A stretch of DNA of 15,031 nucleotides from CAZYMF01 sp964648215. Lineage in GTDB: Bacteria; Desulfobacterota; Binatia; HRBIN30; JACQVA1. Below, piece after piece: positions 5,905 to 12,719 of the stretch; position 1 is the first letter of the stretch; each line of letters begins with the position of its first letter. Under the pieces are notes generated by a model, which did not search any database, had not been told where the DNA came from, and worked only from the letters and a program-made list of their open reading frames with translations. The translations under genes and the position numbers were made by a program. The stretch spans positions 1 to 15,031 of the forward strand of contig CAZYMF010000116.1 in assembly GCA_964648215.1 (NCBI GenBank), written 5' to 3'.

Positions 5905-6399
5905 ATGAAGACCCTCGCTCGCTCCTTCTTTCTCGTGCTTCTCGCCGCCGGCCTGCTGGCCGCGTGCGCCGAGTGGCCGGCGCTGGTGCGGCGGCACACC
6001 TATCCGCCGAACTTCAGGTACATCGAGCGTGGGCAGCTACAGTCCGCCATGTGGCAGCTGGCGCGGGACGTCGACGAGCTCGATCGCGTGATGCGCGCGC
6101 CGGCGATGACGGCCGAGGCGCGACGCGCCGAGGTGCTGCGCCTTCTGACGGCCATGCAAGCGGCCACCGAGGACCTGGAGACCGAGGGCCGGCCCTCCAA
6201 TCACCCGCTCATCAGCAACCACCTGGGAACCTTTCGCCGCGATCTCGCGCAGGCGCGCGCCGGAGTCGACGCTGATCCTCCCAACTACTACCTGGTCGGC
6301 TCGGTGTCGGGGGCCTGCCTCGTGTGCCACGCGCCGAGCTCCCGGGCGCCGAGCAGCGGCGGCGAGGCCCCGCTCGCCGCGTTGCCGGCTCCGCGCTGA
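5905..6399 (+). CDS. Cytochrome c'/c556-like lipoprotein (single CXXCH)
   Basis: This 164-residue precursor has a lipoprotein signal peptide, with Lys2/Arg6, a hydrophobic stretch (8-20) and a lipobox ending at Cys21, so it should be exported and lipid-anchored. The mature part is mostly helical. It includes an amphipathic helix MWQLARDVDELDRVM (49-63) and carries one heme c attachment motif, C-L-V-C-H (138-142), near the C-terminus. A mostly helical protein of about 140 residues with a C-terminal CXXCH and an N-terminal Met is the layout of class II cytochromes (c', c556). Met49 would then be the candidate axial ligand. No named family is recognised with certainty. A Pro/Ala/Ser tail follows the heme motif. 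The stop lies only 25 bp before the deacetylase start, so the two are probably co-transcribed. Confidence 0.8.
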   Translation: MKTLARSFFLVLLAAGLLAACAEWPALVRRHTYPPNFRYIERGQLQSAMWQLARDVDELDRVMRAPAMTAEARRAEVLRLLTAMQAATEDLETEGRPSNHPLISNHLGTFRRDLAQARAGVDADPPNYYLVGSVSGACLVCHAPSSRAPSSGGEAPLAALPAPR

Positions 6400-6424
6400 G
6401 CTGCCATAAGAGCGCCGAGCGCGG

Positions 6425-7261
6425 GTGAGTGAAACCGATGCCCATCCCCGCCGCCCGGACCGCTACGACACCATGAGCATCGTCCTCACCGGCGACGTGC
6501 ACCACGCCATCGGATCTGCCGACCAGTCTTTCTGCGACCGCAGCGAAGCGTCGTTGGCAGTGGAGTGGGCCACGATCGCGGCGCGCCACGGCCTCAAGGC
6601 CACGCTGTTCTTCACCGGCAAAGCCGTGCTCGCCGACGGCAGCGAGGCGCGGTCGCTCGTCGCGATGGAGCACGTCGAGATCGGCGGCCACGGCTGGAAT
6701 GCTTTTCAGCCGCGCCTGTGGCACGGCGGCATGAACCGCCTGCTCGGCTCGCCGCACGGCCCCGCGTGGCTGCAACGTAGGATGATCGCCCGCACCTGCC
6801 GAACGGTGTCGGCGTGGAGCGGCCGGGCCGTCGAGAGCTGGCGCAACCACGCCTATCGCCACGACGTCAACACGGCGGCGTTGCTTCAGGAGGCCGGCAT
6901 CCGCGCCTGGTCCGACGAGGTCGACGCCGAGCGCCTCGCCCCCTATCGGCACCGCAGCGGCGTGACGGTGCTACCGATCAACACCGTCCCCGATCACGAG
7001 TACCTGCGCCATGGTGGTTGGCCCAAGGAATCGGCCGCGCGGCAGTGGGGCGGTGCCGCGTACGATGCCGACGAATGGCGCGAGCTCGTCTGCGCCCAGA
7101 CCCAGGCGTTGGTCGAGCGGGGCGGCGTGGCAACGATTCTGGCCCACCCGCTGTGCATGAAGGTGCTCGACGACTGGCGCACCTTCGAACGGCTGTGCGC
7201 GTTCCTGGCGCGCTATCCGAGCCTGCACGCCCGGGAGACGGTCGCGCCGGCGCATGCTTGA
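6425..7261 (+). CDS. Polysaccharide deacetylase-like protein (NodB fold)
   Basis: The 278-residue protein resembles carbohydrate esterase family 4 deacetylases, which remove acetyl groups from cell-wall or surface glycans. TGDVHH (22-27) takes the place of the usual TFDDG motif, GGHGWNAF (88-95) that of the H-S/T-x-x-H motif, SWRNHAY (138-144) that of RxPYG, and ILAHPL (238-243) is the last motif. The second zinc His of motif 2 is absent (Ala93), so metal binding may use His26/His27 or differ altogether. No signal peptide is visible, so the site of action is unclear. The GTG start at 6425 is 25 bp after the lipoprotein stop. An ATG at 6473, just before the first motif, is an alternative, and neither has a clear ribosome binding site. 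Confidence 0.82.
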   Translation: MSETDAHPRRPDRYDTMSIVLTGDVHHAIGSADQSFCDRSEASLAVEWATIAARHGLKATLFFTGKAVLADGSEARSLVAMEHVEIGGHGWNAFQPRLWHGGMNRLLGSPHGPAWLQRRMIARTCRTVSAWSGRAVESWRNHAYRHDVNTAALLQEAGIRAWSDEVDAERLAPYRHRSGVTVLPINTVPDHEYLRHGGWPKESAARQWGGAAYDADEWRELVCAQTQALVERGGVATILAHPLCMKVLDDWRTFERLCAFLARYPSLHARETVAPAHA

Positions 7262-7270
7262 GCGACGCCG

Positions 7271-7312
7271 TTACCAGTCACCCTTTACTCGCTACCCGTT
7301 ACTCGTTACGCC
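7271..7312. repeat. Heptad array, consensus YTACYCG
   Basis: Six consecutive 7-bp units begin at 7271, 7278, 7285, 7292, 7299 and 7306. All have A-C at unit positions 3 and 4. Units at 7285 and 7299 are identical (TTACTCG), and 7292 reads CTACCCG. The array fills most of the 78-bp gap between the deacetylase and the CobW-type gene, where a ribosome binding site and promoter would be expected. Confidence 0.65.
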
Positions 7313-7339
7313 TACTTCTCATCCATCCCACCTCAGCCG

Positions 7340-8245
7340 ATGCCCCGTTCTCTCGACGCCCCGATCCCCGCTCTCATCGTCTCCGGCTTCCTCGGCTCGG
7401 GTAAGACGACGCTGGTGCGCTGGCTGCTGCGGCAGGCGTTGGCGAGCGGAACGCGGGTCGCGGTGGTCTCCAACGAGTTCGGCGAGCTCGGCATCGATCG
7501 CGCGCTGCTGGGCGAGGGCGGCGACGCCTTCGTCGAGCTCGAGGGCGGCTGCGTCTGCTGCCAGCTCTCCAACGAGCTGCGCGACACGCTGCAGCGGCTG
7601 TGGCAGGAGGTGCACCCCGACCAGGTCATCGTCGAGACCTCGGGCGTGGCGTTGCCGGCGGAGACCCAGCTCACCTTCTGGCGCGAGCCGGTGTCGCGGT
7701 GGGTCAGCGACGACGTCGCGCTCGTCGTTGTCAACGCCGAGCAGGTCTACGAGGGGCGCGACTTGACCGGAACGTTCGAAGATCAGGTGAGCTCCGCCGA
7801 TCTGCTGCTGCTCAACAAGATCGACCTGGTGCCGCCGGCGGCGCTGCCGGCGGTCGAGGGACGGCTGCGCGAGATCGAGCCGGAGGCGCCGATTCTTCAT
7901 TCGGTCCAGGGCGAGGTCGATCCCGAGGTGCTGTTTCCACCCGACCCCGACGGCCTGCGGCGCCGGCGGCGCGATGGAGCGAGGCAGCGGCCGGCGCACG
8001 ACCACGAGCACTTCGTTGCCCGCGAGCTCACGCTCGAGGAGGGCCTCGCCGTCGCGGCCGTGGTCGACAGGTTGCGGGCGTTGGGAGCGCTACGGGCCAA
8101 GGGATTCGTGCAGACGGCCGAAGGGGTTCGCCTGGTGCAGGGCGTCGGCCGGCGGATTCACCTGGCGCCGGTGGTGGAGCCGCCGCGTGCCGAGCTGATC
8201 GGGCGCGTGGTGATCATCGAGCGCGCCGGCCCTCACTCGAAGTGA
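7340..8245 (+). CDS. CobW/COG0523-family GTPase, putative metallochaperone
   Basis: This is a 301-residue G3E-family GTPase, of the kind that inserts or allocates metals such as Zn or Co. The Walker A motif is GFLGSGKT (16-23). The family signature CVCC (71-74) lies in EGGCVCCQL, followed by VETSG (98-102) and the guanine-specificity motif NKID (159-162). A small H-x-H-x-H cluster (220, 222, 224) precedes the CobW C-terminal domain (about 228-295). It is shorter in the C-terminal half than large CobW proteins. No cobalamin gene is near, so a general metallochaperone role is more likely than CobW itself. The ATG at 7340 is the only sensible start given Walker A at residue 16, yet no Shine-Dalgarno sequence is visible before it. 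Its last 13 bp overlap the convergent DUF922 gene. Confidence 0.9.
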   Translation: MPRSLDAPIPALIVSGFLGSGKTTLVRWLLRQALASGTRVAVVSNEFGELGIDRALLGEGGDAFVELEGGCVCCQLSNELRDTLQRLWQEVHPDQVIVETSGVALPAETQLTFWREPVSRWVSDDVALVVVNAEQVYEGRDLTGTFEDQVSSADLLLLNKIDLVPPAALPAVEGRLREIEPEAPILHSVQGEVDPEVLFPPDPDGLRRRRRDGARQRPAHDHEHFVARELTLEEGLAVAAVVDRLRALGALRAKGFVQTAEGVRLVQGVGRRIHLAPVVEPPRAELIGRVVIIERAGPHSK

Positions 8246-9132
8246 ACGGCGACGGCGGTGGTGCGGACGTGGCCGCCGAGATCCATCTGGGTGAGCACGT
8301 TCAGGATGGCGTCGACCTGGTCGATGCCGTAGATGTTGACGGCCTTCTCCTGGAGTCGTTTGACGGTGTCCGCCGCGTCGGGACCGCTGCCCAACCCGGC
8401 CGTCGCGTCGGTGTGGACACGGACGACGCCGAGAATCTTGTGCGGTCGGAGCAGCGGGCTGGTCAGCACCAGCACCTGTTTGCGGGGCGGCTGCACGTTC
8501 ACCACCGCCGGTAGCATGGTGTTGACCCGGGCCGGGAAGATGGCGCCCTGCGTCAGCCCGTGCTGTGTCTCGCGATCGTACTGCACGTCTTTGCGGCGGT
8601 ACTCGGTGATGGTGTCCGTGGCCACCTCTTCGATTGCCTCCTTGAAGCGATCGCAGGGCTGCCGCTCGCTGACGGCGCGCACCCGCCGTTCGACCTCGGT
8701 CGCGGCGGCCCGGCCGATCTCCGCGTGCCCGTCCTCGTGCTCCTTGACGTGCGCGACGAACTTCTCCCACTGCTGCCGCAGATCCTTGGAGGCGCGCGGG
8801 CCGGGCTGCCAGCGCGGCAGGGTCATCGTCAGATCGACGCCGGCGCTGAAGGAGCTGAGCTCGCAGAACGCGGTGGCGGTGGGTTTGACTCGGTATATGT
8901 AGCGGACGTTCCACCAGGTCGTGGCGATGGCGCGCTTACCCTGGCCGTCCAGCGGCCCGACGCGATCCATGTCGTCGCTCAGCTCGCCGGCGGTGCTGCC
9001 GTAGACCCGGTAATAGCTGACGCGCTGCCTGACCTTGAGCGCCGCGCATCCGGGCAGGCTCAACGCCGCAATCGCGGCCAGCGCCGCCAATGTCCGCAGT
9101 GTGCTCACTGGCCGGGGCCGTGGCTGGTCCAC
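8233..9132 (-). CDS. DUF922 metallopeptidase-like lipoprotein with extra C-terminal domain
   Basis: This is a 299-residue exported protein. A hydrophobic signal segment (14-27) ends in the lipobox L-P-G-C (Cys29). Residues about 38-200 match DUF922, annotated as predicted secreted Zn-dependent protease. The matching features are the YYRVYGST start, RAIATTWWNVRYIY, LPRW, and the zinc motif HEDGH (His132, Glu133, His136), with His191 in TQHG as a candidate third ligand. The last 85 or so residues, from LVLTSPLL to the end, look like a separate small alpha/beta domain with a faint resemblance to YbjQ-type domains. Start codons are GTG at 9132 or GTG at 9108, and neither has a ribosome binding site. 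The gene follows the AsmA-like gene after 121 bp on the same strand, and its stop overlaps the CobW-type gene tail to tail. Confidence 0.83.
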   Translation of the reverse strand: MDQPRPRPVSTLRTLAALAAIAALSLPGCAALKVRQRVSYYRVYGSTAGELSDDMDRVGPLDGQGKRAIATTWWNVRYIYRVKPTATAFCELSSFSAGVDLTMTLPRWQPGPRASKDLRQQWEKFVAHVKEHEDGHAEIGRAAATEVERRVRAVSERQPCDRFKEAIEEVATDTITEYRRKDVQYDRETQHGLTQGAIFPARVNTMLPAVVNVQPPRKQVLVLTSPLLRPHKILGVVRVHTDATAGLGSGPDAADTVKRLQEKAVNIYGIDQVDAILNVLTQMDLGGHVRTTAVAVHFE

Positions 9133-9234
9133 TCGTCGCGGATCGTAGCGCGGTCCGGCCGCTTCTGCGCGTTCTCGGAGTATCGTGTTGTGCTCACCTG
9201 CGGTCCTCGTCAGGCTCTTGGAGGCGTGCCTTTC

Positions 9235-9252
9235 AGTCCGTTGAATCCGTTG
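9235..9252. repeat. Two-copy nonamer ARTCCGTTG
   Basis: AGTCCGTTG (9235-9243) and AATCCGTTG (9244-9252) are adjacent and sit directly after the stop of the AsmA-like gene. This is a minor repeat, possibly a two-unit relative of the longer short-period arrays elsewhere in the window. Confidence 0.3.
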
Positions 9253-9253
9253 G

Positions 9254-12200
9254 CTACTTCGTTTCCGCGCTTCCGCCGGGGAGCAGCGGTTGCAGCAGCT
9301 TGACGGGCAGCTTGAGCGTCCGCCTCATGAAGCCGAGCATCTCCTTGCCGACCAGAGCCGGATCGAGCGGCACCACCCGGGGATCCCGCATCGGACCGCT
9401 GACCTTGACCGGCACGGAGACCAGGCTGCCGCCGAGGATCTTGTTGAAGCCCGGAAGGTGGCTGAGGATCGAGTCGACGGAGCGCAGAGGCGCCACCAGC
9501 AGCGTGAGGTCGAGCTGCTGCTTCGCCGCGTCGATCGAGCCCGCGCAGGCCAACTTGGCTGTCGGGCCGTCGAGAACCGCCCGCTTCACGGCCAAGGTCG
9601 TGCCGTGCACGTCGGCCGCGAGGTTGATGCGGTCGTACGCCAGGCCCTTGGCGGCGAGACCGGGCATGTTGCCCACCGAGCCGGTGGCGATGCTGAGCAG
9701 GGAGAAGGCCCTGGCGATCATCAGGATGCGATAGATGCGCCCGTTCGAGGCGCCAAAATCCAGGTGGCCTCGCATCGCTTCGGGGAGATCGGCCGGCGGG
9801 GCCTTCGCCGATACCTCGCCGGTCAGATCGAAGGAGCCGGTGACCAGCCCCTTCTCGTTCCACAGACACGTCAGCGCGGGATCGAGCGGTTGCTCCTTCG
9901 CCGCGGGACGAAAGTGGAGCTCCAACTCCTCTGGTCCGATCTTGATGGTCCCCGGCGTGGTGATGCCGCAGAGCCTGGCGTTGGCGACGGTCACCGTGTA
10001 GCGGGGCGGCGAGAGCTTCACCGTCGCGTGCAACGGCCTCCACGTATAGCCGTGGAAGGTGAACGATTGCGCCGCCACCCGCACCGTCCCGCGCACAGGC
10101 ACGGGAAGAGCACCGCTGAGGTCGGCATCCCCTTCACCGGGGCGCTGCTCGATGATCAAAGGCTCCAGCCGCGCCCAGTCGAGATGGTCCGCCGTGAGGT
10201 CGAGCGAAGCGACCAGGCCCGAGGCCTCGCGACGGATGCTGCCGTGCACGCGGGGATGGGAGTCTGCGCCGACGTCCACCGTGGCGTCGACGGCGAGCGT
10301 ACCGTCGCTGCCGGCGAGCGAGACCTGGCCGAGCCGGAGCGGCTCCCCGCGTCGCCCGCCGACCAGGACGTCCTCGGCCTCGAGCGTGCCTTCCATCATC
10401 GAGCGTGCCGGCGCTTCGCTGAAGATGTCGACTCGGAAATCGCCGCGAATCCAGCCGCCCAACAGATGGTTGTCCTCGATCAAAGCGTCCACCGTGGACT
10501 TGCTCAGCCTGCCCTTGAAGCCGAGAGCACTCTCGTTTCCGGCCATGAGCAGGGAGATGGTGGCGTCCGACTGCGCGTCGCGAACGTGCAGGCGCTTGAT
10601 GTCGACTTTCTCCGCGCTCCACACCACATCGGCAGCTCCGCTCAGGCCGCCCGGCGCGGTCAGCTCTCCCGACAGGGCCGTGGTGGTCGCATCGCGCACC
10701 AGACGGACCCCAGAGAGCGTGACCGGCGAACGAAGCATGATCCGTTGCGGCAAGCGGGGCGAGTCGAGCTCGAAGCTGCGCGCCGAGCCGGCCACCTCGA
10801 AGTGCCATTCGGCGGGAGTGTCTAGGGGCCCGCGGAGCCGCAACGAGTCGAGCGCGGCAACTCCCTTGATCTCCTTCACCTCGCCGGAGCCGTCCCGGAT
10901 GAAGCCGGCGGCGGTGAGCCAGGGGTAGAGCTCGCCCAGGAGCAATTTCGATTTACCGGCGCTGGCATCGAGGGAGGGCCGCGGCCCGTTCCACGCGGCG
11001 CGGAACGAAACCTGCGAGAGCGAGGATTGGCCCACTGTCACCTGCAACCCTTCGCCCTGAACGCTGGCCGCCTCGTAGGCGAAGTGTCCACCGGTGACGC
11101 GCACGAGCGTCTTCGTTTCCCGGAAGCGGCCGGACACGTCGAGGTGGTCGACCGCCACCTTCGCCTGCACGTCTGCGGTCGTACCCGAGAGAAGCAATGT
11201 GCCCGACGCGTTGCCGCCGACGTCGGTGAGGCGATCCAGCTCGGCGCGGACGGCCTCGCTCTGCAGCAGGTGCCGCAACAGCCCGGGAAGCTCCGCGGCG
11301 TCGGCGGCGACCTTGGTCTCCACGTTCAGCAGCGGTGCCGCGCCGGTGAGGCCGATGCGCAGAGATCCGTCTCGCGCCCGTACGCGGCCCATCGTTGCCG
11401 CCAGGTGCTCGCCGGCGAGGACGCCCTGGATCACGCTCGCGTCACCGCTGACGTTGTCGAGATCGAAGCCGACCCCGGGCACGTGCACGCGGCCGTCGGC
11501 GAGCTGGCCGCGAATCTCGAGGGCGTCGGTGTCTCCGAGATCGGCGAGCGAGCGGCCGCGAGACTGAATGATCAGGTTCGGAACCTGGCCGGCGCGCAGG
11601 ATGTCGAAGATCTGACCGACGATGTCGGAGCCACCCCCGAGAAACAGGGCGGCGTCGCGGACGGCGGCCACATCCACGTTGCCCGCCGTCAGGGCGAGCG
11701 CGGCGCTGGGCGCGGTCTGATCGACGGTCAGGCTGCCCGAGAGCTGCAGCCGCGGCGAGTCGAGATCGAGCTCGCGGATCGTCACCTCGCCTTTGTGCTC
11801 GCCGAGGCGGGCGGTGGCGCGCAGGCGGTTGCCGCGCAAGACCAGTCGCCGCCTTCCGCGCCAGACGCTGATCGCGGCCGAGCCGTCGACCTCCGCCCGC
11901 AGCGTGCCCACGCCGTCGGCGCCGAAGCGCAACGCCAGGTCGGCCGTCGAGTCTTTCCCCAAGCGCAGGGTGGCGTCGCGCAGGGCGGCATCGGCGAGCG
12001 GCTGCGGCTGCAACCCGGTGACGTCGAGCTCGCCGCTCGCCTTCACCGTGGCCGGATCGATCGACGCGCTCAGTGTCACCTGCTGCCACAGGTTGGAGCC
12101 GGAGCTGAGATCGAGGGAAAGTCGGTCGCGGCGCAAGCGCACGCGCGCGTCGAGCCCGGTGAGGGAGATGGTCCGCCCCGCGAGGGCCGCGACGTGAAGC

Positions 12201-12715
12201 GTGGCGTCGTTCACGCGCAGCGTCAGGCCGGCGAGCGGGGAGGTCGCCAACGCGGAGGCCGCCGCGACGGCCGCCGCCACGCCACGCTCGAGCTCCGGGA
12301 TCGAGCCCGCAGGACCGGCCTCGGTCGGCTTGCCCGGCGCCGCCCGCGGCAGCTCGACGCGGGCATCGGCTCCTTCGACGGTGACGGCGGCGAGCCGCAG
12401 CTCGCCGTGAAGCAGCGACAGCAGGCGTGGATAGACGGACACGGAGGGGACCTTCCCCTGCAGCGAGCCCGGAATCGCCACGCTGATCTGCTCCAGCACC
12501 ACGTGCGGCAGCGGTAACCAGGACAGGCGCAACGAGGCGATCTCCACCTTGCCGCCGAGCTGCCGCGAGACCGCGGCGACGATCTTCTCGCGCGCATGAG
12601 CTCCCTCGATGAGCTGTGGCACCATGATCGCCACCACCACGGCGACGAGGACGACGAACACGCCGGCACCGATGAGGCCGAGAAGCGCCGGGCGGCGCCA
12701 GGAGGTGGCGGGCAT
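9254..12715 (-). CDS. AsmA-like large envelope protein
   Basis: This 1153-residue protein has one N-terminal membrane segment (about 9-33) preceded by an Arg-Arg, then a long periplasmic part rich in beta-strand repeats. The opening after the anchor, with Val-Glu-Ile-Ala and ISVAIPG followed by YPRLLSLLHGEL, is the AsmA N-terminal pattern. The last 190 or so residues, with the GSIDAAKQQLDL strand and a VPVKVSGPMRDPRV ending, match the AsmA-like C-terminal domain. Members such as AsmA, YhdP and TamB are thought to form hydrophobic grooves that carry phospholipids or assist assembly between inner and outer membranes. The same role here is inferred. The ATG lies 4 bp after the stop of the molybdoenzyme gene with no separate ribosome binding site, so translational coupling is likely. 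Confidence 0.88.
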   Translation of the reverse strand: MPATSWRRPALLGLIGAGVFVVLVAVVVAIMVPQLIEGAHAREKIVAAVSRQLGGKVEIASLRLSWLPLPHVVLEQISVAIPGSLQGKVPSVSVYPRLLSLLHGELRLAAVTVEGADARVELPRAAPGKPTEAGPAGSIPELERGVAAAVAAASALATSPLAGLTLRVNDATLHVAALAGRTISLTGLDARVRLRRDRLSLDLSSGSNLWQQVTLSASIDPATVKASGELDVTGLQPQPLADAALRDATLRLGKDSTADLALRFGADGVGTLRAEVDGSAAISVWRGRRRLVLRGNRLRATARLGEHKGEVTIRELDLDSPRLQLSGSLTVDQTAPSAALALTAGNVDVAAVRDAALFLGGGSDIVGQIFDILRAGQVPNLIIQSRGRSLADLGDTDALEIRGQLADGRVHVPGVGFDLDNVSGDASVIQGVLAGEHLAATMGRVRARDGSLRIGLTGAAPLLNVETKVAADAAELPGLLRHLLQSEAVRAELDRLTDVGGNASGTLLLSGTTADVQAKVAVDHLDVSGRFRETKTLVRVTGGHFAYEAASVQGEGLQVTVGQSSLSQVSFRAAWNGPRPSLDASAGKSKLLLGELYPWLTAAGFIRDGSGEVKEIKGVAALDSLRLRGPLDTPAEWHFEVAGSARSFELDSPRLPQRIMLRSPVTLSGVRLVRDATTTALSGELTAPGGLSGAADVVWSAEKVDIKRLHVRDAQSDATISLLMAGNESALGFKGRLSKSTVDALIEDNHLLGGWIRGDFRVDIFSEAPARSMMEGTLEAEDVLVGGRRGEPLRLGQVSLAGSDGTLAVDATVDVGADSHPRVHGSIRREASGLVASLDLTADHLDWARLEPLIIEQRPGEGDADLSGALPVPVRGTVRVAAQSFTFHGYTWRPLHATVKLSPPRYTVTVANARLCGITTPGTIKIGPEELELHFRPAAKEQPLDPALTCLWNEKGLVTGSFDLTGEVSAKAPPADLPEAMRGHLDFGASNGRIYRILMIARAFSLLSIATGSVGNMPGLAAKGLAYDRINLAADVHGTTLAVKRAVLDGPTAKLACAGSIDAAKQQLDLTLLVAPLRSVDSILSHLPGFNKILGGSLVSVPVKVSGPMRDPRVVPLDPALVGKEMLGFMRRTLKLPVKLLQPLLPGGSAETK

Positions 12716-12719
12716 CGAT

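Noticed and set aside
4153..5997. Minus-strand frame of 614 codons opposite prfC
   Set aside because: Antisense shadow. prfC is unmistakable from its GTPase motifs.
4104..6275. Plus-strand frame of 723 codons across prfC and the lipoprotein gene
   Set aside because: Out-of-frame shadow with an Arg/Ala/Gly/His-rich translation, overlapping two genes read correctly in other frames.
7262..7339. Possible riboswitch (cobalamin or zinc) before the CobW-type gene
   Set aside because: The spacer is only 78 bp and is mostly a heptad repeat. No B12-box or other aptamer signature is visible.
9290..12517. Two long plus-strand frames (511 and 496 codons) opposite the AsmA-like gene
   Set aside because: Both are repetitive in composition (Arg, Ala, Gly, Asp, His) and lack motifs. 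The minus-strand AsmA reading has a membrane anchor and both terminal domains.
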